DNA of 13,061 nucleotides, taken from assembly GCA_003565055.1 (NCBI GenBank), contig PXDM01000413.1, forward strand, positions 1 through 13,061, written 5' to 3'. A program made the position numbers and the translations under genes. Shown piece after piece: positions 6,553 to 13,061 of this stretch. The notes under the pieces were generated by a model. That model made no database searches and was not told the DNA's origin. It was given only the letters and a program-made list of their open reading frames with translations. Source of the stretch: Paracoccaceae bacterium. GTDB taxonomy: Bacteria; Pseudomonadota; Alphaproteobacteria; Rhodobacterales; Rhodobacteraceae. Numbering within the stretch: position 1 is the first letter of the stretch; the number at the start of each line of letters is the position of its first letter.

Positions 6553-7137
6553 TTATAGTGGCGCTGACAAAAGCAGGAACCTGCCGGTGCCGCGCCGCAT
6601 CAGCTGAAGCTGATGATCCTCAATTCCATCATAACGTGTTTTCTCGGTCATTTCGATGGCTAAACGCAGATTTTCGCGGATTTCAGAGGATCGCCCCTGA
6701 TCAAAGACGAAAGCGTTGCGAAAATGCAGTTGCGCTTCACCCCATTTTCCCTGTTCGGCCAGCGCCGCCCCAAGGTTATTATGAGCCGGCACGAAGAGGC
6801 TGTCTTTTTCCAGCGCGCGTTTCAGGTCCTGTTCGGCCTGCTGTACACGGCCAAGGCGTAGATTGGCCGATCCTATGGCGGAGAGCACGTCGACGCTCGG
6901 CCCGTGGGATATTGCGGCGCGATGATATTCGCGCAGCGCAAGCTCGAATTCCCCTGCGGCCATCAACCTATGGCCCACAATCAGCCCGTCGACTGCATCG
7001 GGCACGTCCACGACTGTTGTGCCCGGACCCAACTGGTCGGGACCGGCGCTGTTTTTCATGGCTTCAATTGGCGAAGGCTGCGTCGCCGCGCAGCCTGAAA
7101 GCCCAAGAGCCAAGAATATCGCAGCAAACACACGCAA
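6553..7137 (-). CDS. Second TPR lipoprotein (TadD-like) of the tad locus, TTG start
   Basis: This 194-residue protein has a short signal peptide with lipobox LSGC (lipidated Cys16) and two to three tetratricopeptide repeats. These lie around 56-80 (RLMAAGEFELALREYHRA), 84-112 (SAIGSANLRLGRVQQAEQDL) and 118-146 (HNNLGAALAEQGKWGEAQLH). It is a shorter relative of the TadD-like protein encoded next, and probably acts on the periplasmic side of the outer membrane. No ATG fits. TTG at 7135-7137 is preferred over the GTG two codons later because GCAGGA lies 7 nt before the TTG. The start lies 2 nt after the tadC stop, so translation is probably coupled. Confidence 0.85.
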   Translation of the reverse strand: MRVFAAIFLALGLSGCAATQPSPIEAMKNSAGPDQLGPGTTVVDVPDAVDGLIVGHRLMAAGEFELALREYHRAAISHGPSVDVLSAIGSANLRLGRVQQAEQDLKRALEKDSLFVPAHNNLGAALAEQGKWGEAQLHFRNAFVFDQGRSSEIRENLRLAIEMTEKTRYDGIEDHQLQLMRRGTGRFLLLSAPL

Positions 7138-7139
7138 AT

Positions 7140-8117
7140 CTACATCCTGCCGATAATTCCGCCATTCAGATCATTCATAATGCCGACGACGGAGGGGGCA
7201 ATCAGGATGATCAGCAGTGGTGGAACCGTGAACATCATCGTCCCCAACGTCATCTTGGTTGGCAGAATATTGGCTTTTTCCTCCGCCCGCATGATCCGCT
7301 TGTCCCGCATTTCCGAGGCGAAGACGCGCAGCGCATCGGTGATTGACGTCCCATAAGTCGAAGCTTGCACCATCACGGTGACAAAAGACGTGATATCCGG
7401 AATGTCGCAGCGCTTGGCCATATCCTTGAGGACTTCACCGCGCTCGCGACCTGCCTTGACCTGTTCGCCAACTGCTGTGAATTCCTCGCTCAGCGCTGGG
7501 TAGGCGGGGGCAATCTCGCGTGCGACACGCTGGACCGACTGGTCGAGTGACTGGCCAGCCTCAACGCAAATCAGCATCATGTCGAGCGAGTCGGGAAAGC
7601 CAGACAGGATCTCTTCCTTCCGCGCCTCGACACGGTTTTCGATCCAGCGCCGGGGGGCGAAATATCCGATCAGCATGGGCAGGACGAGCACAGCGCCCAT
7701 CAGAACCGGGTCAGTGAACTGATCGGGCATGATCACAAAAACGACAAGCAGAGAAACGATCAGTGCCGATACTGCCAGAATGAACTGCAGAGCGGCAAAA
7801 TCCCGCACGGCGTGTTTGCCATGGTACCCTGCCTGGATCATCCGTTGGCGCGCGGCGGAGAGGTCTTTTTCGTTCTCAGGTTCAAGAAACCGACCGAAGT
7901 GATCGAGCGCCTTGATCTCACGACCACCGCCGCGCCGCAGAGCCTTGCTCGGATCGGTGCTCGAACTCCGCTTCGCCTTGGCTTCCTGCGAGAATTTGGC
8001 CATTGGATCTGGCCGCTCGCCACTCATCAAGGCTGCGAGGGCAACGCCGAGCAGAAGCACCGCGCCAATCGCGGCGATGGCGATCATCCCTGTGGGGCTG
8101 GTGAAGATCTCGAACAT
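7140..8117 (-). CDS. tadC: Tad pilus inner-membrane platform protein TadC
   Basis: TadC pairs with TadB to form the inner-membrane platform (GspF/PilC class) on which the CpaF motor drives Flp pilus assembly. The 325-residue protein has an N-terminal membrane segment (about 11-31), a charged cytoplasmic stretch, two membrane segments near 109-130 and 137-155, a type II secretion F domain (about 175-300, with GFPDSLDMMLICVEAGQSLD and ILPTKMTLGTMMFTVPPLLI) and a final membrane segment near 295-313. The frame stays open upstream to 8345 but would overlap tadB with an unrelated arginine-rich sequence. ATG at 8117 (MFEIFTSPTGM) is the natural start, with AAAGG nine bases upstream. A 44-nt gap separates it from tadB. 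Confidence 0.94.
   Translation of the reverse strand: MFEIFTSPTGMIAIAAIGAVLLLGVALAALMSGERPDPMAKFSQEAKAKRSSSTDPSKALRRGGGREIKALDHFGRFLEPENEKDLSAARQRMIQAGYHGKHAVRDFAALQFILAVSALIVSLLVVFVIMPDQFTDPVLMGAVLVLPMLIGYFAPRRWIENRVEARKEEILSGFPDSLDMMLICVEAGQSLDQSVQRVAREIAPAYPALSEEFTAVGEQVKAGRERGEVLKDMAKRCDIPDITSFVTVMVQASTYGTSITDALRVFASEMRDKRIMRAEEKANILPTKMTLGTMMFTVPPLLIILIAPSVVGIMNDLNGGIIGRM
7145..7150 (-). promoter_or_regulatory. Ribosome binding site that decides the TTG start
   Basis: GCAGGA on the minus strand lies within the last codons of tadC (GGC AGG ATG TAG), seven bases before the TTG at 7137. The alternative GTG at 7131 would be 13 bases away, too far for a good site. Confidence 0.6.
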
Positions 8118-8119
8118 GA

Positions 8120-8151
8120 AAAGGCGCCTTTCGTGGAAAATCTCGTGAGAT
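8120..8151. repeat. Two palindromes in the tadB-tadC gap, one over the tadC ribosome site
   Basis: AAAGGCGCCTTT (8120-8131) is a perfect 12-bp palindrome that contains the AAAGG ribosome site of tadC on the minus strand. ATCTC-GT-GAGAT (8140-8151) is a second dyad with 5-bp arms. They fill most of the only sizeable gap between cpaF and tadC. They could affect mRNA folding and tadC translation, though function is unproven. Confidence 0.35.
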
Positions 8152-8161
8152 CGATTGTGTC

Positions 8162-9130
8162 TCAGACCTTGATGTCGGTCATCTTGCGCATGTAGAGCAC
8201 GTTGATGATCAAAAAGAGCACAACGACGATTGCCAGCGGCAGATAGAGGGGGGTTTCTTTCACATTGTCGTAGTAATCGGGCTTGATCGCCTGGATCATG
8301 ACGAGCGCGGCGAGCGGGAAGACCGACAGGAACAGCCCTGACCATCTGGCTTCCGCCGTGATGGCCCTGACGCGGCGGAACAGCTTGAAGCGAGAGCGCA
8401 CCACCTTCGACAATCCGTCGAGGATTTCAGCCAGATTGCCGCCCGACCTCTGCTGGATCGAGACAGCAACCGCCAAGAATCGCAGATCCTGCAGGTCGAC
8501 CCGGTCTGCGAATTCGGAAATCGCCTCGCCAGCGTCACGTCCATAGGACAGTTCATCGCCGATCAGCCCAAGCTCGGTGCCAAGCGGATCGGATACTTCA
8601 TCGGCGGCAATGCTCAGAGCGGCACCGAACGGATGCCCGACGCGCAGCGAGCGCACCATCAGATCAATGGCTTCGGGCAGTTGTTCCTCGATGGCGGCGA
8701 CGCGTTTCTTGGCCTTTCGCGACACCCAGAAAAACACCCCGCCGAAGCCGAAGAGGACGCCAATCCCCGCGCGCATCGTAACTTCGGTGCTGGTCGCGAA
8801 GCTCAGCATCACGAAACTGAAGACGCTCAGGGCGACCATCAGGAGCAACAAGCTGCGCGCAGAAAACGCAATATTGCCTTTGCGTGCGCGATCTTCGAGC
8901 AAACCGTAGATGGGGATCGACAAGCCGCTGCGATGGATCGACCGCTCCTTGCGAAGCTGCTCCATGACATCTTTTTTCGCCCTGCCTTTTTCCAGCAGTT
9001 CCAGACGGCGATTGAGCTTCGAATCGTGTTCGATGCTGCGGCCAAAGGCCAGCAAATAGATACCATTGATAAGCAACAGCACGGAGCCGAAGATAGCGAG
9101 ATAGATCAGAGGGCTGAGGGACAGTTCCAT
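8162..9130 (-). CDS. tadB: Tad pilus inner-membrane platform protein TadB
   Basis: TadB is the second GspF/PilC-type platform protein, working with TadC beneath the CpaF ATPase. The 322-residue protein has an N-terminal membrane segment (about 8-28), a basic cytoplasmic stretch (33-70), two adjacent membrane segments (about 92-111 and 119-136), a type II secretion F domain (about 150-285, with EEQLPEAIDLMVRSLRVGHP and SIQQRSGGNLAEILDGLSKV) and two C-terminal membrane segments (about 263-282 and 296-314). ATG at 9130 is preceded by GGAG within the end of cpaF. It starts 2 nt after the cpaF stop, so the two are probably translationally coupled. Confidence 0.95.
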   Translation of the reverse strand: MELSLSPLIYLAIFGSVLLLINGIYLLAFGRSIEHDSKLNRRLELLEKGRAKKDVMEQLRKERSIHRSGLSIPIYGLLEDRARKGNIAFSARSLLLLMVALSVFSFVMLSFATSTEVTMRAGIGVLFGFGGVFFWVSRKAKKRVAAIEEQLPEAIDLMVRSLRVGHPFGAALSIAADEVSDPLGTELGLIGDELSYGRDAGEAISEFADRVDLQDLRFLAVAVSIQQRSGGNLAEILDGLSKVVRSRFKLFRRVRAITAEARWSGLFLSVFPLAALVMIQAIKPDYYDNVKETPLYLPLAIVVVLFLIINVLYMRKMTDIKV

Positions 9131-9132
9131 CG

Positions 9133-10581
9133 TTATCTCCGCGCAGAAACTTCGTCGTAAATGCTTGCGGGCAGTTCATAGCCCCAGCGCTTGAAGCGAT
9201 CCGAGAAAGCCGAGCGCAGTCCCGTGCCAGTGAAATGTCCCAGGATCGTCCCATCCGGCTCAAGCCCGGTGCGCTCGAAGCGAAAGATCTCCTGCATGGT
9301 GATGATGTCGCCTTCCATGCCGGTGATTTCGGTGACCGACATCATTCGGCGCGAGCCGTCCTGTAGCCGCGAGACTTGCACGATCAGATTGACCGCAGAG
9401 CCGATCTGACTGCGTACCGCGCGCAGGGGCATTTCAATGCCCGCCATCGCGACCATGTTTTCGAGACGGCTGATCCCGTCGCGCGCCGAATTGGCGTGGA
9501 TCGTGGTCATGGAGCCGTCATGGCCCGTATTCATGGCCTGCAACATGTCGATGACTTCCTCGCCGCGCGTCTCGCCGACGATGATCCGGTCCGGGCGCAT
9601 CCGCAGCGCGTTGCGCAGACAATCGCGCTGGGTCACGGCGCCCTTGCCTTCCATATTGGCCGGTCGGCTTTCCATGCGACCGACATGGACCTGCTGCAAT
9701 TGAAGTTCCGCCGTATCTTCGATGGTCAGGACCCGTTCTTCATTCCCGATGAAGCTCGACAGCGCGTTCAGCGTGGTGGTTTTCCCCGAGCCGGTCCCCC
9801 CAGACACGATGATATTCAGCCGCGTTGACACCGCTGCTTCTAGGTAGAGAGCCATTTCTTCCGAAAATGCCCCGAAATTCACCAGTTCCGGAATGCTCAG
9901 CTTGTCTTTTTTGAACTTCCGGATCGAGACAAGAGACCCATCGACCGCGACCGGGGGCACCATTGCGTTGAAGCGTGAGCCGTCTGCAAGACGCGCGTCC
10001 ACATAGGGGTTGGATTCATCGACCCGGCGCCCAACGGCCGAGACGATCTTGTCGATGATCCGCAACAGGTGGCGTTCGTCGCGAAAGGTGACATCAGTCA
10101 TCTCCAGCTTGCCGTCGCGCTCCACGAACACCTGTTTCGGGCCATTCACCAGAATGTCGTTGACACTGTCATCTTGCAGGAGCGGCTCGAGCGGGCCGAG
10201 ACCCATCACCTCGAAATACAATTCCTTGTTGAGAATCGTACGCTCTTCACTGTTGAGCACCACATCCATTTCCGCCAGAGCCTCGGCGGCGATCGTGGTG
10301 ATCTCCGAGCGCAATTCGGCTTCGCTGGCGCGCTCAAGCGCCGAAAGGTTCAGGTTTTCCAGCAGACGCTTGTGCAACTCCGCCTTGATGGAATTCATCC
10401 GCTGTTTGCGCTGTTCGTTGCGATCAGGGGCCGCTGCTTTGGCTGGCAGAGGCGCGGTAGGTTTAGGCCTTTTGGTGGCTGCGCGTTCCTGCTCGGGAGC
10501 CTTGGGCGCAGGGCGCTGTGGCACCGGATCGACGGGCTTGACGGGCTGCGCGCCGGATGTCTTGCGATATCGTGCAAACAT
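9133..10581 (-). CDS. cpaF: Tad pilus assembly ATPase CpaF/TadA
   Basis: CpaF is the cytoplasmic hexameric secretion ATPase (GspE/VirB11 superfamily) that powers Flp pilus extension and, in the tad system, retraction. The 482-residue protein begins with a proline/alanine-rich linker (about 10-52). A helical N-terminal domain follows (60-150, with GLGPLEPLLQDDSVNDILVN), then the core ATPase: Walker A SGGTGSGKTT (Lys267), the acidic TIEDTAELQL (Glu288, Asp289), Walker B region RIIVGETRGEE and the His box GHDGSMTTIHAN (353-364). Length and motifs are typical. ATG at 10581 has only a weak TAGG upstream. It lies 17 nt after cpaE and 2 nt before tadB. The symbol cpaF is used because tadA is also the name of an unrelated tRNA deaminase. 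Confidence 0.96.
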   Translation of the reverse strand: MFARYRKTSGAQPVKPVDPVPQRPAPKAPEQERAATKRPKPTAPLPAKAAAPDRNEQRKQRMNSIKAELHKRLLENLNLSALERASEAELRSEITTIAAEALAEMDVVLNSEERTILNKELYFEVMGLGPLEPLLQDDSVNDILVNGPKQVFVERDGKLEMTDVTFRDERHLLRIIDKIVSAVGRRVDESNPYVDARLADGSRFNAMVPPVAVDGSLVSIRKFKKDKLSIPELVNFGAFSEEMALYLEAAVSTRLNIIVSGGTGSGKTTTLNALSSFIGNEERVLTIEDTAELQLQQVHVGRMESRPANMEGKGAVTQRDCLRNALRMRPDRIIVGETRGEEVIDMLQAMNTGHDGSMTTIHANSARDGISRLENMVAMAGIEMPLRAVRSQIGSAVNLIVQVSRLQDGSRRMMSVTEITGMEGDIITMQEIFRFERTGLEPDGTILGHFTGTGLRSAFSDRFKRWGYELPASIYDEVSARR

Positions 10582-10598
10582 GAACCTAACCTTTGCTA

Positions 10599-11828
10599 TT
10601 ACTCAGCCGCGATCCGCGAGGCCTGTGATGTCTCATAAAGTGCCGCTGCAAATTTATGCATTTCCTTGGTCACGGGGTTCTTGGGCGCGTATTCCGCCAA
10701 TGGCAGTCCGTGGTCATTGGAATCGCGCACCTGGCTTCCGCCATCAGGGATTTGCAAGGCAATGCTGATGCCGAGGCTTTCCGCCATCCGCTTGGCGCGG
10801 GCCTTGCCGCCGAGATCGGTGAAACGGGGCGCGCGGTTGAGCACGAAACGGTGCTTCTCCATCCCGATATTGTCGGCCTTGAGCGCCCGAATCATGCGCA
10901 GCGTATTCTGCGCCGAGCGCAGATCGAGCTCCAGCATGGCGAAATAGAGATCCGACATCTCCAACGCTGTTTCGGTCCAGTGGACGATGGTGCGCGGCAT
11001 GTCGATGATCACGAAGTCAAACTGGTCGCGCGCCATGGAGATGACACGCTCGATCTCGTCGGGCGACAGAAGATCGAGCGGCAGCATATCGAACGGCGCT
11101 GTCAGGACCTGAAGCCGGTCCTGAAACTTCTGAGTGGCTGCGAAAAAGGCGTCACTGTCCATTGTGCTGGTTTGCGAGAGCAACTCGTAGACTTTCTCGG
11201 TGCGCGCAATATCCAGATAGGTCGAGACTGAACCGGACTGAAAATCGAAATCCAGAATGCAGACTGTATGGCCGTGTTCCGCCCCGAGACCGCTAAGCTC
11301 CCAGGCGAGATTGACGGCGAAATTCGTGCCGCCAGCACCGCCGGCGAGAGAATGCACTGCAAAGACCGAGCCATTCTTCCCGCTGGGCGCTGTCACACCC
11401 TTCTGGATCATGCCTGTCGCTCCCTCAGCTTGCGACAGTCGGTTGATCGCGTCTTCGAGCGCTTTTTCCGGCAGCGGGTAGGGGACGAAATCATCCGCGC
11501 CCGCCCGCAGGAGCTGGTGCAGCACGATCGGCGAGAGGGCTTCGGCGATCAGCAGAACATGGATGCTCCGCTCTGCGGCTTTCTCGATGATCCCGCGGAT
11601 GACAGGCATGCTGCCCTCATCTTCGTCATCAAGCGCGATGGCCAGCATTTCCAGATCCGACGAGCTGTCGTCGCGCAGAAAGGCAGTCGCTTCCGTAAAG
11701 CTGAGATCACCCCAGTCTTCTTGAAAAACCGCTTCCATATCTTCGATCAGGAGGTCGAAATTCTGCACATCACGAGACACCGTGCAGGCACGGATCTTCT
11801 GGGGGATGTCGTCTACAGTGCTCGCCAT
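10599..11828 (-). CDS. cpaE: Pilus assembly/localisation protein CpaE (TadZ), MinD-like atypical ATPase
   Basis: CpaE/TadZ places the Tad machinery at its cellular site, usually a pole. The 409-residue protein has an N-terminal receiver-like domain (about 12-132). Its ending GADDFVPYP has Tyr117 where a receiver has its conserved lysine, so it is a pseudo-receiver. A MinD/ParA-like domain follows (about 152-400). Its deviant Walker A reads LAGGAGGTN (161-169), with both lysines of the usual KGGxGKT replaced. ILDFDFQSGS (191-200) and DFVIIDMP (271-278) match the A' and Walker B motifs. The frame extends to 11882, but ATG at 11828 has GAGG eight bases upstream and a normal N-terminus. It is the first gene after the terminator-like hairpin and AT-rich gap, and probably opens the cpaE-to-ATPase operon. 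Confidence 0.93.
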   Translation of the reverse strand: MASTVDDIPQKIRACTVSRDVQNFDLLIEDMEAVFQEDWGDLSFTEATAFLRDDSSSDLEMLAIALDDEDEGSMPVIRGIIEKAAERSIHVLLIAEALSPIVLHQLLRAGADDFVPYPLPEKALEDAINRLSQAEGATGMIQKGVTAPSGKNGSVFAVHSLAGGAGGTNFAVNLAWELSGLGAEHGHTVCILDFDFQSGSVSTYLDIARTEKVYELLSQTSTMDSDAFFAATQKFQDRLQVLTAPFDMLPLDLLSPDEIERVISMARDQFDFVIIDMPRTIVHWTETALEMSDLYFAMLELDLRSAQNTLRMIRALKADNIGMEKHRFVLNRAPRFTDLGGKARAKRMAESLGISIALQIPDGGSQVRDSNDHGLPLAEYAPKNPVTKEMHKFAAALYETSQASRIAAE

Positions 11829-12058
11829 CTTGGCTTCCTCAAATTCGATTCGGTTTTTTGTTTCGCGACCGACAGAAATCACCAGATCAGGATCCTACCG
11901 ATGTTTTATTGAGAAATGATTGTCCTTAAATCTGGCAAGAATTAGACCAAACTGTTGTATTTGTTCGATCTGTTTCACAAAGCGGGACAATTTTTCCAAA
12001 GCCTTCGGACCTGGCAGCCCTTTGTTTCAACCCATTAAAATCATACAAGAAAATCAGT
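11829..12058 (-). promoter_or_regulatory. AT-rich intergenic region, likely promoter region of the cpaE operon
   Basis: This gene-free stretch is visibly more AT-rich than the flanking genes and lies between a terminator-like hairpin and cpaE, so it probably holds the cpaE promoter. On the minus strand AACA recurs three times at an exact 9-bp interval (11953-11974). A weak TTTGTG-N16-TACAAC pair lies at about 11978-11951. CCAGAT (11882-11887) and ATCTGG (11930-11935) form a distant inverted pair. No single promoter can be called with confidence, and no open frame with a convincing start was seen. Confidence 0.4.
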
Positions 12059-12107
12059 AAAAAAGGCTGCGGGACGGAGGCGAAGCAGATCACGATCCGC
12101 CTCCGTC
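12059..12107 (-). terminator. Rho-independent-like terminator after the OmpA-like lipoprotein gene
   Basis: In the minus-strand transcript, 13 nt after the lipoprotein stop, GACGGAGGCG (12107-12098) and CGCCTCCGTC (12082-12073) form a perfect 10-bp stem with a 15-nt loop. Eight bases later comes a run of six T (12064-12059). The gap before the T-run is longer than ideal, so termination may be partial. There is no T-run on the other strand. It probably splits the tad cluster into two transcription units. Confidence 0.6.
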
Positions 12108-12120
12108 GCGTGTCAGATGG

Positions 12121-12747
12121 TCACTCGCTTACATGCGCCTCCTGCGCGCTCGCGACATATTGACGGTCGATGATCCGCGCATAGCGCCCGTCCATTACAG
12201 TCGGCTTCCGCCCCATCACGCCGGAAATTTCGGTGACGGTGCGCCGGTTGGCAGGCTCATAGCCCTGCGACACGATCAGAGGCTGGGTCTTGCCGCGCGA
12301 CACGACGGCCAGAATGCTGGCCGTGGGAACGCCGAGCGAGATCAGATGTTGCTTGACTGCATTCGCGCGACGTTGACCCAGACCCATGTTGTAGGCATGC
12401 GTGCCCACGGCATCTGTATGGCCGTAGATTTTGTAGCGCAATTCGGGGAATTGCTTCATCCAGCGCGCCTGAATGGCCAGCTTTGCGCGTGCCGTTTCAT
12501 CCAGAACTGAGCTGTCGAAGGCGAAATTCACCATGGACGGGACTTCAGCATGGAAGCGCTTGGTCATGATCTCGGCAAGGCTGATCTGCCCGCTCTGAAG
12601 CATGGTGTTGTGCATGGTCGGGTTGCCGAAAAATCCTTCGTCAAGCTGGCTCCCGGCCTCGCGGTTGAAGCTGGAATTTACATCGCTACAGGCGGTCAGA
12701 CCAAAACCGGCCGCGCCCAGCAGAAAGAAACGTCTGTTGATAGCCAT
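12121..12747 (-). CDS. OmpA-family lipoprotein of the tad locus
   Basis: This 208-residue protein has a short signal peptide with lipobox LTAC (lipidated Cys20) and a twin-arginine motif, NRRFFLL at residues 4-10, that resembles a Tat signal. Its C-terminal half (about 70-175) is an OmpA peptidoglycan-binding domain: NFAFDSS, then GHTDAVG with likely ligand residue Asp112, then MGLGQRRANAVKQHL with Arg127. It probably anchors an outer-membrane structure, most simply the adjacent secretin, to peptidoglycan; this role is inferred. The frame runs on to 12846 but would overlap the secretin gene. ATG at 12747 has AAGGAG six bases upstream and starts 37 nt after the secretin stop. It lies where Caulobacter has cpaD. 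Confidence 0.9.
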   Translation of the reverse strand: MAINRRFFLLGAAGFGLTACSDVNSSFNREAGSQLDEGFFGNPTMHNTMLQSGQISLAEIMTKRFHAEVPSMVNFAFDSSVLDETARAKLAIQARWMKQFPELRYKIYGHTDAVGTHAYNMGLGQRRANAVKQHLISLGVPTASILAVVSRGKTQPLIVSQGYEPANRRTVTEISGVMGRKPTVMDGRYARIIDRQYVASAQEAHVSE

Positions 12748-12784
12748 GACAGGCTCCTTTGAAATAGGCCCGGAATGGGGGCGA

Positions 12785-13061
12785 TCAGTCCATGACATAG
12801 CCGAAGCTTCCGCCAAACTCCTGCCGCGCCACTTCGCCAAGGGCACCAGAGCCCGGTGCCGTAAGGCGCCCGCTCAGGAACAGATCACGCTCGCTCGGGG
12901 GGCGGACGCGGTCGGTCGGAAGGATCAGCGCTTCGCCGCGAGTCGGGGTGACCAGATGGGCGGTAATGATGATCACCAGTTCGGTCTGTTCGCGCTGGTA
13001 ATCTGCACTGCGGAACAAAGCGCCGAGGATCGGGAGTTCCGACAGCCAGGGCACACTGCGC
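12785..13061 (-). CDS. cpaC: Tad pilus outer-membrane secretin CpaC/RcpA, C-terminal part only
   Basis: The secretin forms the outer-membrane channel through which the Flp pilus exits. Only the last 91 codons lie in the window and the frame continues past the right edge. RSVPWLSELPILGALFRS followed by QREQTELVIIITAHLV is the classic end of the secretin beta domain, with the conserved PILGxLFRS and ELVIxITPxLV patterns. The ending FGGSFGYVMD is the usual CpaC tail. The proline after IT is replaced (ITAHLV rather than ITPxLV), a small variation also seen in this family. The start, N-domains and signal peptide are not visible. It lies 37 nt upstream of the OmpA-like gene and is probably in one operon with it. 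Confidence 0.93.
   Translation of the reverse strand, partial: RSVPWLSELPILGALFRSADYQREQTELVIIITAHLVTPTRGEALILPTDRVRPPSERDLFLSGRLTAPGSGALGEVARQEFGGSFGYVMD

Noticed and set aside
8118..8345. Longer tadC starting within tadB
   Set aside because: The extra 76 residues are the out-of-frame reading of tadB and lack any family similarity.
11829..11882. Longer CpaE with 18 extra residues
   Set aside because: ATG at 11828 has a good GAGG site and a better N-terminus; the upstream residues are not conserved-looking.
12748..12846. Longer OmpA-like protein starting inside the secretin gene
   Set aside because: The extension would precede and bury the signal peptide, and a strong AAGGAG site lies in front of the internal ATG at 12747.
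1..13061. CRISPR array, tRNA, rRNA, insertion sequence, phage or toxin-antitoxin genes
   Set aside because: No regularly spaced repeats, no tRNA-like cloverleaf, and no transposase, integrase or toxin motif was seen on either strand.

Overview
The window looks like chromosomal DNA from an alphaproteobacterium, most likely a member of the Rhodobacteraceae (Roseobacter/Rhodobacter group). This is inferred from the GC-rich codon use, the style of the proteins, the trxB / Lrp-family gene pair, and a tad (tight adherence, Flp-type pilus) locus in the order secretin, OmpA-like lipoprotein, cpaE, cpaF, tadB, tadC, two TadD-like lipoproteins, prepilin peptidase, AAA ATPase. No rRNA, tRNA, insertion sequence, CRISPR array or phage gene was seen.

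Left part (1-3781), housekeeping genes in alternating directions: the 3' part of purK (+, purine synthesis), a secreted alpha/beta hydrolase of the lipase type (-), a NUDIX hydrolase (+), thioredoxin reductase trxB (-) and an Lrp/AsnC-family regulator (+) that diverges from trxB. The convergent junctions are very compact. purK and the hydrolase are 6 bp apart, with both stop codons inside one small inverted repeat. The NUDIX gene and trxB share overlapping stop codons in a single TTAA. The 169-bp trxB/regulator intergenic region holds a perfect 8-bp inverted repeat over a candidate trxB -35 box and three copies of ATTGCGC.

Right part (3811-13061), one tad cluster on the minus strand, read from high to low coordinates. 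It runs from the secretin CpaC/RcpA (3' end only), through a lipoprotein with an OmpA peptidoglycan-binding domain, a terminator-like hairpin and an AT-rich gap of about 290 bp, to cpaE/tadZ, cpaF/tadA, tadB, tadC, two TPR lipoproteins, cpaA/tadV and a MoxR-like AAA ATPase. Together they would build a type IVc pilus: the prepilin peptidase matures pilins, CpaF powers assembly on the TadB/TadC inner-membrane platform, CpaE positions the machine, the secretin forms the outer-membrane pore, and the lipoproteins support pore and periplasmic assembly. The pilin, pseudopilins and cpaB are not in the window, and may lie beyond the right edge or elsewhere.

Nothing here is a clearly new system. The points most worth checking are the poorly understood AAA ATPase at the end of the tad cluster, the regulatory repeats between trxB and the Lrp-family gene, and the division of the tad cluster into two likely transcription units.
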